DNA of 64,000 bases, from the NCBI GenBank assembly GCA_016222805.1, contig JACRQG010000025.1:62001-126000 (forward strand), written 5' to 3'. The DNA is from Verrucomicrobiota bacterium (lineage in GTDB: Bacteria > Verrucomicrobiota > Verrucomicrobiia > Opitutales > Opitutaceae). The translations under genes and the position numbers were made by a program. Under the pieces are notes generated by a model. The model saw only the letters and a list, made by a program, of their open reading frames with translations, had not been told where the DNA came from and searched no databases. Below are positions 33,378-40,673 of the stretch, piece after piece (position 1 is the stretch's first letter; each line of letters begins with the position of its first letter).

Positions 33378-34190
33378 TCACCTGACCTCCTTGTCGATGT
33401 TGGCGTACAGCACCCGCGGTTCGGTGCCGAGGTTCGGCTTGAGGGTGAAGACCTTGTTGTTGCGGATGAACTCCTGCACCGGGTCCTTTTCGGTCATGTT
33501 CTTCAGATCGCCGAAGATCCGCGTCTGGGTCGGGCACACCTCCACGCAGGCCGGCTTCAACCCACGGGTGATCCGGTGATAGCACAGGGTGCATTTTTCG
33601 GCGGTGTGAGTGTCCGGATTCATGAACCGGCAGCCATAGGGACACGCCTGGATGCAGAAGCCGCAGCCGATGCAATATTCCGGATCCACCAGCACGGCTC
33701 CGTCCGGTGTGTCGAAGGTCGCACCCACCGGGCAGGCCTGGGAACAGGGCGAATGCTCGCAGAGATTGCAGAGTTTGGGGACGTAGAAGGCCTTCAGGAT
33801 TTCCGACTTCGGCACCAGCGTCGGCGGGAATCCGTCGCGACCGCCATTGGGCGAATCGACGGTCACTTCGCCGCGCAGGGCGAGCTGACCGGGCTTGGGC
33901 TTGCGGATGAGGTAACGCTCAATCCAGGTCCGAAAATAGTGCGGACTGGCGGACACCTTGTTTTCGATCTTGCAGGCATCCACGCACAGTCCGCAACCGA
34001 TGCAGCGGTCCACGTCGATGCACATCAGCCACTGGTGCTTGGTCGGGTCGTAGCCCTTGGGCGCCCCGCTCGACGTGAGAAGATTCTTCACGGTCGACTT
34101 CGCGGCTTTCGCCGCCGGCAGCGCCGCCAGCCAGCCGAGGCCGCTTCCCAGCCATCCCAGCCAACGCCGTCGGGAACAGGAGGAGTTCAT
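33378..34190 (-). CDS. Four-cluster Fe-S subunit, PsrB/NrfC/HybA type, Tat-like signal
   Basis: A 270-residue periplasmic electron-transfer subunit. The N-terminus SCSRRRWLGWLG followed by a hydrophobic stretch to PAAKAA looks like a Tat signal. Four cysteine sets are visible: CIGCGLCVDAC, CNLCEHSPCSQACP, CIGCGFCIQACPYGC and CTLC with PACVEVCP, i.e. four [4Fe-4S] clusters. It would link the NrfD subunit to the tetrahaem cytochrome encoded upstream. It overlaps that gene by four bases (34187-34190). The start was chosen at the Met directly before the signal; an open upstream frame runs through the tetrahaem gene. Confidence 0.9.
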   Translation of the reverse strand: MNSSCSRRRWLGWLGSGLGWLAALPAAKAAKSTVKNLLTSSGAPKGYDPTKHQWLMCIDVDRCIGCGLCVDACKIENKVSASPHYFRTWIERYLIRKPKPGQLALRGEVTVDSPNGGRDGFPPTLVPKSEILKAFYVPKLCNLCEHSPCSQACPVGATFDTPDGAVLVDPEYCIGCGFCIQACPYGCRFMNPDTHTAEKCTLCYHRITRGLKPACVEVCPTQTRIFGDLKNMTEKDPVQEFIRNNKVFTLKPNLGTEPRVLYANIDKEVR

Positions 34191-34642
34191 TTGGACTGGT
34201 TGGGTTGATGGGCCACGTGACACTCGAGACACTTCTCGTTCGGATAATGCTCCGTGAGGTTGATCTGACGGTGTTTGGCCGGACGGGCGGCGTCGGCGAG
34301 ATGACAGCGGACGCAATGCCGATCGGTCAGCTTGGCTGGGACGATGTCGGGATTCTTCACATGGGGCCGGTTTGGTCCGTGGCACGCCTCGCAGGAGACC
34401 GAGCGGTGCCGCGCCTTGGTGAGTTGCGCAAACGTGTCGCCGTGGCACTCATCGCAGGCCTTGGCCCCGGCGTAGACTGGCGGACGGGAGGCTGCTTCCT
34501 CCAGCGCCGCGCCCCGATAGTGCCCAAACTGTCCAAAGGTGGCCGGGGTGAGAAACACCCGCGCCACGGAATAGGTGCCGATGATCGCGAGCGTCAACAG
34601 CACCAGCCGCAGCAGCTGCGGAGGCAGCCGGGGGGAGGTCAT
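34187..34642 (-). CDS. Membrane-anchored tetrahaem cytochrome c
   Basis: A 151-residue protein with one N-terminal anchor (LLRLVLLTLAIIGTYSVARVF) and four CXXCH motifs: CDECH, CEACH, CVRCH and CLECH. Spacing and length resemble small NrfH/c7-like cytochromes that pair with Fe-S and NrfD subunits. Together the three genes 34642 to 32135 form a complete quinol:cytochrome module like the Cbc-type complexes of Geobacter. It starts 20 bp after the monohaem gene and overlaps the Fe-S gene by four bases, so the four are one transcription unit. Confidence 0.9.
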   Translation of the reverse strand: MTSPRLPPQLLRLVLLTLAIIGTYSVARVFLTPATFGQFGHYRGAALEEAASRPPVYAGAKACDECHGDTFAQLTKARHRSVSCEACHGPNRPHVKNPDIVPAKLTDRHCVRCHLADAARPAKHRQINLTEHYPNEKCLECHVAHQPNQSK

Positions 34643-34662
34643 GACTGGAGTCGGCCGACCGA

Positions 34663-35001
34663 CTACTTCTTCAGTGAACGCACGTAACCCACGAGCGCCT
34701 TCATGTCGGCCTCGGACAGTCCTTCCGCCGGCTTCATCGTCTGCTTGCCGTCCTTGTCCTTCACGCCCTCCTTCATCGCCCTCAGCGCCTGTTCGTCCGT
34801 GAACTTGGCCTGGACCTGCGCGTCGGCGAGATCCCGGAGGCCGAGTTTCTTGCCCATCTTGGTCTGGCCCTTGCCATCGGGACCGTGGCACTTGGCACAA
34901 TGCTCGGTCCAGTTGGCACCGGCATCAGCCGCAAAGGAGGCGAGGGCCGCCCCCGCGATGGACAAAACAATCGAAGCAACGACGAAGCGCGTGGTTTTCA
35001 T
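34663..35001 (-). CDS. Periplasmic monohaem cytochrome c
   Basis: A 112-residue protein with a signal peptide (MKTTRFVVASIVLSIAGAALA) and one haem motif in HCAKCHGPDGKGQTKMGKK. MKPAEGLSEADMKALVGYV near the C-terminus gives the likely axial Met. It is a paralogue of the gene at 21905-22243, of the same length, with the same GKGQTK.GKKL and KFTDEQA segments. It leads the second NrfD module. The 157-bp gap before it contains a half-copy of the shared operator (minus strand, 35118-35107: CAATCGATGCGG), but no good -10 at the usual distance. Confidence 0.92.
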   Translation of the reverse strand: MKTTRFVVASIVLSIAGAALASFAADAGANWTEHCAKCHGPDGKGQTKMGKKLGLRDLADAQVQAKFTDEQALRAMKEGVKDKDGKQTMKPAEGLSEADMKALVGYVRSLKK

Positions 35002-35158
35002 GGGGCAAAAGGGCCGCGTCCGAAGGGGGATCGGTGCGCGGCGAAGAAAGCGTCGCGAAGGTATCGATACGCGAGTGCGGCAGCTAACCGCTTTTTGACC
35101 AAGGCACCGCATCGATTGTTCGAACTTGGGTCACCGCCGGTCTCCGCGCGGCGGGTGC

Positions 35159-35650
35159 TCATGAGCCGCGCCCTCCTCCTTCGGAACCGCCTGAGTGGTC
35201 CGCACGGCCATCGGGAGTCGGCACTCGCTCCGCGAGCCGGCACATCCAGTCATAGTATTCATCCCGGGTGAGCCCGAGCGCCGCCGCGCCGTAGCTCTCG
35301 GCCTCGTGGGCCGAGGCAAACTCCCCGTAATTGACCAGCACCAACTGGTAGAGGACAACCGCCGCGGCCTCGTCCCGATTGGACTGAAAGCAAGGGTGCA
35401 CGTGCAGGAGAAAGCCGTCCTCCGGCCGATCCCCGCAGGGCGCGGGATGCGCCAGCTCGCCCGGCAGCAGCCCGGCCTCGCTGAAGACGACGGTGCACGG
35501 ATAGCGCACCTGCGTCCGGTCGAGGAGCAACCGCTGCAGCGCGTCCCAGCCCAGGTGCGGCCCGTACCGGGTCAGCGCCTCCAGCCCGCGAGCCACCACG
35601 TGGTCGGTCAGCGACTGCCGGGCGTCAGCGGCGGAAAGTGGCCTGGTCAT
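35159..35650 (-). CDS. Conserved-looking protein of unknown function inside the NrfD operon
   Basis: A 163-residue soluble protein that I do not recognise. It has no signal peptide, membrane segment or haem motif. Visible features are three separated cysteines (RYPCTVVFSEAGLL, HPAPCGDRPEDG, HVHPCFQSN), a His-rich LLHVHPCF strand, and a mainly helical C-terminal half (AAVVLYQLVLVNYGEF, GLTRDEYYDWMCRL). It starts 21 bp after the stop of the NrfD-cNMP gene, so it is co-transcribed with it. A cytoplasmic accessory or regulator for the complex is possible. The glycine-rich tail is poorly conserved in character. Confidence 0.7.
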   Translation of the reverse strand: MTRPLSAADARQSLTDHVVARGLEALTRYGPHLGWDALQRLLLDRTQVRYPCTVVFSEAGLLPGELAHPAPCGDRPEDGFLLHVHPCFQSNRDEAAAVVLYQLVLVNYGEFASAHEAESYGAAALGLTRDEYYDWMCRLAERVPTPDGRADHSGGSEGGGRGS

Positions 35651-35671
35651 GTTCGGCGTAACGGGTGACCC

Positions 35672-37381
35672 TCAAAGGGTCGCGCGGGGCGTCGTCGATG
35701 TACTCTCGCTGGCCTTGGTCAGCCGCCCCTGAAGGATCGGCACCGCCATGCGAAGGAAAATCGTGTAGAGCAGGAGGCCGAAGGCCCAGATGCCGAAACA
35801 GATCAGCGTCTCGTTCAGCGACGGCTTGTACTCGCTGATGTCCCCGAGCGGCGTCGGGATGAACCCGGGGATGACCAGCCCCATCCCCTTCTCGATCCAG
35901 ATCCCGACGATGCAGCACACGCAGGCCACATCCAGCCACTTGAGGCTGCGGCTGACCGGGAGAATTAGCAGCACCATCCCGACCAGGTTGAGGGCCACGG
36001 CTGACCAGATCCACGGCACCAAGGCGTGGTGCCCGTGCAGCCCGAGGAAAAGGTACTTCGAGGAGGCCACATGGAGGTTGCCTGAATAGAACTCCTTGAA
36101 CACCTCGTTCGCCAACAGGAAGACATTGATGATCATGGCCACCTGCACGATGCCCCGCAGCGTGAGCAGCGCGTGATCGGTGATCATCAGTCGTTCGCTC
36201 ATCCGGGCGCGGATGATCTGGCCGAGCTCGCGGTCTTCGAGCAAGACGCGCAGCGCGTCGGGCGTCACGCGCAGCACGCGCGAAGGCACCTCGGCGATCG
36301 CCGTCGCCATGCGGTCGGTGCCGTGCAACGCCGACACCTCCCCGAACTGGTCCCCTGGTTGGGCCGTGCGCGTAACCCGGGCCCGACCGCCTTCCCCGCG
36401 TTTCACCACGACGCTGCCCTGCAGGACGAGGAAGGCGTGCGCCGCCTTCGTGCCCTGCCGTAGCAACACCTCGCCTGCGGCCACCTCCAGGACCTCGGCA
36501 CCCGCAAGGAACCGGGCTTGCTGCTCGGTGGTGATCCCTCCGGCCTCCGGCAGTGCCTCCACCAGCGCGGCGAAATCCACCGCCGTGGCCGGCCGGCCGG
36601 ACCGGCTGCCGGCGTCGGCCTGCCCGGCGATTTCCTCCACTGATCCGGAGGCGGTCACGCGGCGGACGACCTGCAACGCCAGGATGATCAGCGCCGGGCC
36701 GGCGGCAAACGCCGACGCCAGGAACCGCGGTCCGACGATGGCGGAGTTCCAGAAGGGGCGGCCGCCCAGCCCCACGTAGAGAAAGGCGGTGACCGTGTGA
36801 ATCGACACGGCCCAGACAATCGCGATGAAGACGAACGGAATGTAGAACCACTTCGAGGGCCGGCGGCCCAGGTAGCGCATGTAGAGCAGGTACCCGCAGA
36901 TGTGCACGTTGAGCAGCAGGTAGCCGTTCAGCACGATCACATCCCAGCTCAGCATGGAGTTGGGGAAGTTCATCTGCCCCAGGCCGGGGATGAGATGCCA
37001 GAACCGGTCCGGCCGCCCCAGATCCACGGTCACGAACGCGAGGCACATGACGATGGCGGCGACCGCCAGCAGCTCGCCGAAAATCACGAGATCGTGCAGC
37101 TCCTCGTTGTCGTAGATATAGACGGGAATGACCATCATCACCGCCGCGGCCGCCACCCCGACGAGAAAGGTGAAGTTCGCGATATAGACCCCCCACGACA
37201 CTTCATCGCTCATGCCCGTCGTGAGCAGACCATGGACGAGCTGCTTGCAGTAGGCGTTGAGGCCGATGAGTGTCACCGCCGTCAGCAGCCCCATCCAGGC
37301 GTAATAGCGCCAGTCGCCGACGAACGCGATCCGCGCACAGCGCGACAGGAACGTGGCGTAGTTGCGAAGCGCGGTGCTCAT
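35672..37381 (-). CDS. NrfD-family membrane subunit with inserted cyclic-nucleotide-binding domain
   Basis: A 569-residue protein. Six hydrophobic segments (about 24-45, 63-89, 95-119, 146-168, 178-203, 213-240) form the first part of an NrfD/PsrC fold. A soluble domain at about 265-395 follows, then four more segments (about 403-425, 452-476, 482-507, 523-549). The soluble domain is a cNMP-binding fold: FLVLQGSVVVKRGE, then GDQFGEVSALHG (Gly-Glu at 347-348) and RMATAIAE with Arg357. These match the phosphate-binding cassette of CAP-like proteins. Starting at 37381 it overlaps the Fe-S gene by four bases. The domain would face the cytoplasm and could gate quinol oxidation by a nucleotide; that function is inferred. 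Confidence 0.87.
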   Translation of the reverse strand: MSTALRNYATFLSRCARIAFVGDWRYYAWMGLLTAVTLIGLNAYCKQLVHGLLTTGMSDEVSWGVYIANFTFLVGVAAAAVMMVIPVYIYDNEELHDLVIFGELLAVAAIVMCLAFVTVDLGRPDRFWHLIPGLGQMNFPNSMLSWDVIVLNGYLLLNVHICGYLLYMRYLGRRPSKWFYIPFVFIAIVWAVSIHTVTAFLYVGLGGRPFWNSAIVGPRFLASAFAAGPALIILALQVVRRVTASGSVEEIAGQADAGSRSGRPATAVDFAALVEALPEAGGITTEQQARFLAGAEVLEVAAGEVLLRQGTKAAHAFLVLQGSVVVKRGEGGRARVTRTAQPGDQFGEVSALHGTDRMATAIAEVPSRVLRVTPDALRVLLEDRELGQIIRARMSERLMITDHALLTLRGIVQVAMIINVFLLANEVFKEFYSGNLHVASSKYLFLGLHGHHALVPWIWSAVALNLVGMVLLILPVSRSLKWLDVACVCCIVGIWIEKGMGLVIPGFIPTPLGDISEYKPSLNETLICFGIWAFGLLLYTIFLRMAVPILQGRLTKASESTSTTPRATL

Positions 37382-38328
37382 TTGTCGAAATAGTAAAAGA
37401 ACCGCGGCGAGGTCCCCATCTCCTCCTTCAGTTGGATGAAGACCCGCTTTTCGCGCAGGATGTGGGAGACCTCGCTGTTGGGATCGAGGATGTTGCCGAA
37501 CTTGCGGGCCCCCACGGGACAGACTTCCAGGCAGGCCGGGTAGCGGCCCGCCCGGGTCCGCTGCACGCAGAAGTGACACTTCTCCATCACTCCCTTCGGG
37601 CGCGGCCGGTTGCCCAGGTAGGCCATCTCCGGATTCAAACGCTCCCGGGGGATCGTGGGTTGGGCGAAGTTGAACCGTCGGGCCCAGTACGGACACGCCG
37701 CCTCGCAATAGCGGCACCCGATGCACCAGTCATAGTCGATGACGGTGATGCCGTCCTTTTCCTGCCAGGTGGCGTTGACCGGACAGACCTTCACGCAGGG
37801 CGGGTTCTCGCACTGCTGGCATTGCACCGGCATGTAGAAATACCCCTTCTCCGGCACCTGCTCGGCCGCGTAGCGGTGCTCGGCCTTCTCCAGGTCCAGC
37901 GAGCCGTGCGGCAGGCGCAGGACCCGGATATACTGGATTTCCGGATTCCGCGACGGGTTGTTCTCCGCCACGCACGCGTGCACACACTTGCGGCAGCCGA
38001 TGCAGCGCGTGAGATTGAGACAGTAGACGAACTCGACGCCGTCCATCGGGCGCAGGTCGCGCACATGCGGGCGGATGCCGTACTGCCGCTCCACTTCGCG
38101 CTCGATGCGGGCGAGGACGCGCTTCATCTCCTCCGGCGTCAGCTCCTTGTAATACTTCTGCAGGAACTCCTCCGTCGAGGTGAAGTCCTGCAACTCCCGC
38201 AGAGGCGAAAGGCTCGCCGCCAGGGCGGCCAGCCCGGAAACGGCGGCGGATCCCCGGAGGAAACTGCGACGCGACATCGCGTGGTCCGACGTCTTGTCGG
38301 GGGCGGCAGGTGGCAAGGGGGGAGCCAT
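37378..38328 (-). CDS. Four-cluster Fe-S subunit with Tat signal, PsrB/HybA type
   Basis: A 316-residue protein with a clear twin-arginine signal (SRRSFLRGSAAVSGLAALAA). Four cysteine sets follow: CIGCRKCVHAC, CQQCENPPCVKVCP, CIGCRYCEAACP and CHFC with PACLEVCP, each for a [4Fe-4S] cluster. It would carry electrons between the NrfD-cNMP subunit and the tetrahaem cytochrome on the periplasmic face. It begins 6 bp after the tetrahaem gene and overlaps the NrfD-cNMP gene by four bases. It is longer than its counterpart 33378-34190 because of a charged helical insert after the signal (residues about 45-90). Confidence 0.92.
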   Translation of the reverse strand: MAPPLPPAAPDKTSDHAMSRRSFLRGSAAVSGLAALAASLSPLRELQDFTSTEEFLQKYYKELTPEEMKRVLARIEREVERQYGIRPHVRDLRPMDGVEFVYCLNLTRCIGCRKCVHACVAENNPSRNPEIQYIRVLRLPHGSLDLEKAEHRYAAEQVPEKGYFYMPVQCQQCENPPCVKVCPVNATWQEKDGITVIDYDWCIGCRYCEAACPYWARRFNFAQPTIPRERLNPEMAYLGNRPRPKGVMEKCHFCVQRTRAGRYPACLEVCPVGARKFGNILDPNSEVSHILREKRVFIQLKEEMGTSPRFFYYFDK

Positions 38329-38334
38329 GGGGAA

Positions 38335-39024
38335 TCAACGGGTGGACGTGGGTGGGACGGGAACCGCTGGGGGCGTCTCTTCCCGGAGGGACCGCGGTCC
38401 GGGAGCGGCCGCCCGGCCCGGAATGCGCGGCTGGTGGGGATCGTGGCAATTGACGCACACCAGCCGGCGCGACGGGCCGGACTTGGCGTCCCAATGACCC
38501 GAGGTGCGGCCATGGGCGCCTCCTTCCCAGTCCCGGTAGGTCGGACCGTGGCAGCTCCCGCAGAGGGGGACGCTGTTGTCGAACTTCAGTTCCCGCCCGT
38601 CGCGAGCCTGCAGCGTGACGAGGTTCGACTCGTTATGGCAGTTGTAGCACTGGTTGTTCCGGTCGTGCGAACCGTGCGCCATGGAGAAGTTCGAATGCTC
38701 CTTGGGCAGGATGATCCTGTGGTTCGCGTCATAGCGGATCGGCGGCGGCTTGTTCTTTTCGTGGCAGGCGTAGCAGTCGAAATCGGACAGATCCTCCTTG
38801 GCCGCCACCAGGTCCGCATAGCTGCGGCGCCACGGAGCCGTGTCCAGAAACTTCACGTCCACCGGCGGGACCGCCGGCCGGGCCGGCGGGCGGCCCCACA
38901 GTCCCGGGTCCGCCGCGAAGAGCGCCAGCAGCCCGGCGAAGCCCAGGCTGAGACCAGCCAGCACATAACCGGTACGGCGCGGAAAAGGATCCGGGGTGGG
39001 AGGGATCGGGGAGGGCGTATCCAT
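38335..39024 (-). CDS. Membrane-anchored tetrahaem cytochrome c
   Basis: A 229-residue protein with an N-terminal membrane anchor (GYVLAGLSLGFAGLLALFA) and four motifs: CYACH, CYNCH, CGSCH and CVNCH. The tail is proline-rich. Histidines outside the motifs (NHRIILPKEHSNF, MAHGSHDRN, GAHGRTSGHW) could be distal ligands. It opens the minus-strand cluster 39024 to 35159 and belongs with the Fe-S and NrfD-cNMP genes as one complex. I could not find a convincing copy of the shared operator upstream, so this unit may be under separate control. Confidence 0.88.
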   Translation of the reverse strand: MDTPSPIPPTPDPFPRRTGYVLAGLSLGFAGLLALFAADPGLWGRPPARPAVPPVDVKFLDTAPWRRSYADLVAAKEDLSDFDCYACHEKNKPPPIRYDANHRIILPKEHSNFSMAHGSHDRNNQCYNCHNESNLVTLQARDGRELKFDNSVPLCGSCHGPTYRDWEGGAHGRTSGHWDAKSGPSRRLVCVNCHDPHQPRIPGRAAAPGPRSLREETPPAVPVPPTSTR

Positions 39025-39527
39025 GGTGATGCAGCGCGATTGGAAATCACCCCTGTGCCGGGGCGCACCCGATTGCGGTCCAGCCACTCGTCACCGGCAT
39101 CGCAATCACCGGTCCCGATTCGAGGCTCCGCAGACGCCCGCGGCCGGGGGGCGCCGTTTTCTCGTCCCCTTCGCCTCTTCGAGCGCGCTCCTGGCTTTGG
39201 CGCGCCTCCACGGGACCCAGCCGCCGCTCCCGCCCACCCATCGACGGCGACGCCACCGCTGAAGCAAATCGCGGCGATGGTCGGGCCATCGCTGAATCAG
39301 GGCGGGCAAAGTGGGGCGACGTGCGCATGGCTGGTTGGGGCAAGCCAGAAACGACCGGGGGATCGGGGTGGGAGGGGTGCGGCACTGTAGTTCACCGTGC
39401 CGAAGCAGAACCAACCGCATTTTGGCGAAGGGGCCGCATGCCTTGCGGTGCCCACCCGCCGCCCGGCCACTCTGTATCTTAATTCTGAATACTCTGAATT
39501 GCTCTTGCGGACGGCCGGCAGGAAAGA
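39025..39527. other. Intergenic region before the porin-cytochrome array
   Basis: About 500 bp between divergent operons. No gene is supported. The promoter of the minus-strand tetrahaem operon must lie here, but I cannot place it. The last 30 bp lead into the first shared operator (39528). Confidence 0.5.
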
Positions 39528-39588
39528 CAAGCCCCGCGCAGCCTTGGCCAACGCACGCGCAGCCAAACTCCCCCAAACCTGCGATAAA
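39528..39588 (+). promoter_or_regulatory. Shared operator/promoter copy with no gene behind it (P0)
   Basis: Direct repeats CAAGCCCCGCGC (39528-39539) and CAACGCACGCGC (39549-39560) are 21 bp apart, and GATAAA (39583-39588) lies 21 bases after CGCGCA. Both repeats are perfect matches to CAA-N5-GCGC. Transcription from here would meet the terminator at 39617-39662 after only about 70 bases. Confidence 0.6.
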
Positions 39589-39616
39589 GAACCCCGATAG
39601 AGTTACCCCGAAATCT

Positions 39617-39662
39617 GCCGGCCGCGGTGCAAGTGGGTGCACTGCGGCCGGCCTTGTTTTTT
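39617..39662 (+). terminator. Orphan terminator of the porin-module family (T0)
   Basis: GCCGGCCGCGGTGCA and TGCACTGCGGCCGGC form a 15-bp stem with one G-U pair and loop AGTGGG, followed by CTTGTTTTTT. It closely resembles the terminator after the third barrel gene (49363-49408), yet no gene precedes it on the plus strand. Confidence 0.85.
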
Positions 39663-39708
39663 CCCCTCGCGGACACCCAGCGCGGGAACCGGACGGGCAA
39701 GAACCGCC

Positions 39709-39769
39709 CAAGCGGCGCGCCAGAATGGCCAACTGATGCGCAGCCGCTGAGCGGATTGTCAGGCATAAA
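39709..39769 (+). promoter_or_regulatory. Shared operator/promoter for porin-cytochrome module 1
   Basis: Direct repeats CAAGCGGCGCGC (39709-39720) and CAACTGATGCGC (39730-39741) are 21 bp apart. CATAAA (39764-39769) follows TGCGCA by 21 bases. The hexamer ends 59 bases before ATG 39829. Confidence 0.65.
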
Positions 39770-39828
39770 CGGGCTCCGACGCGGGACACCGTCTGCGCCA
39801 GCGCCGAGAACCCAAGACCAAACCTGTT

Positions 39829-40656
39829 ATGCACCTGCGACCAAGACTGACCAAGAACACCCTGATTTTCGGAGGCACCGCCGCCTGGGGCCTCCTGCTG
39901 ATTTCCTGCGTGGCGGTGAACCGAGCCGTGGTCTCGCCGGTCACGATCGACGGCGCGACCTACGTCGGCACCAAACAGTGCACCGAGTGCCACGAGGAGC
40001 AGACGGCCCACTTCGCCGGGTCGACGCACGCCAAGGTCGCCATCGCCGATGCCAAGCTCGGCGACACCGGCTGCGAGGCCTGCCACGGGCCGGGCAGCCT
40101 GCACGTCAAGGCCGGCGGAACCAAGGCCACCATCATCAACCCGAAGAAGTCCGCCGAGTCGTGCTTCCAGTGCCACCTCGAGAAGCGGGGCCAGTTCAGC
40201 CTGCCCAATTCCCACCCAGTCATGGCCGGCAAGGTGACCTGCGTCGACTGCCACGACGTGCACGAGGGCAACGCGGTCCGCGGCACGGGAGCCTCGCTCG
40301 AAGCCGAGATCGAGACCTGCACCAAGTGCCACACCGCCCAACGCGGCCCGTTCGTCTATGAACACAGCGCCATGCGTGAAGGCTGCACCGCGTGCCACAA
40401 CCCGCACGGCTCGGTCAATGCCAAGATGCTCGTCGCCCGCGACGCCAACCTCTGCAACTCCTGCCACCTGCTCCGGCCGAGCGTGCCGAACAGCGGTGAG
40501 ATCAACTCCAACTCGATCCGCAGCACGATCGTGAACGGCATCAAGGTCGCTTCGCCGGAGAATCACAACAACCGGCTGCAGCAGGGCACCTGCTGGGTCG
40601 CCGGCTGCCACGAGGCCGTCCACGGCTCCAACGCCAACAACCACCTCCGCCGCTAA
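39829..40656 (+). CDS. DmsE/MtrA-like octahaem lipoprotein cytochrome, module 1
   Basis: A 275-residue cytochrome. The N-terminus has a positive stretch (MHLRPRLTKN), a hydrophobic segment and a lipobox LLIS-C27, so a periplasm-facing lipoprotein is predicted. Haem motifs: CTECH, CEACH, CFQCH, CVDCH, CTKCH, CTACH, CNSCH, and a last unusual CX4CH (CWVAGCHEAVHGSN). The pattern (CEACHGPGSLHVK, NPHGSVN) is that of the DmsE/MtrA family, which usually has ten haems; here eight sites are present. It should sit inside or against the barrel encoded 17 bp downstream and carry electrons across the outer membrane. It contains a 30-residue insertion between the last two motifs compared with module 2. Confidence 0.9.
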   Translation: MHLRPRLTKNTLIFGGTAAWGLLLISCVAVNRAVVSPVTIDGATYVGTKQCTECHEEQTAHFAGSTHAKVAIADAKLGDTGCEACHGPGSLHVKAGGTKATIINPKKSAESCFQCHLEKRGQFSLPNSHPVMAGKVTCVDCHDVHEGNAVRGTGASLEAEIETCTKCHTAQRGPFVYEHSAMREGCTACHNPHGSVNAKMLVARDANLCNSCHLLRPSVPNSGEINSNSIRSTIVNGIKVASPENHNNRLQQGTCWVAGCHEAVHGSNANNHLRR

Positions 40657-40673
40657 CCCCGAGACCGCCCAAC

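Noticed and set aside
32135-39024. Alternative complex III (ActABCDEF)
   Set aside because: Two NrfD and Fe-S subunits and multihaem cytochromes invite the idea, but there is no large molybdopterin-like ActB fusion, no ActD and no penta-haem ActA, and the gene order repeats a triplet instead.
38900-39120. A shared operator upstream of the minus-strand tetrahaem operon
   Set aside because: A CAA followed by TGCGCC occurs there, but the spacing is off by one base and there is no matching first repeat or -10.
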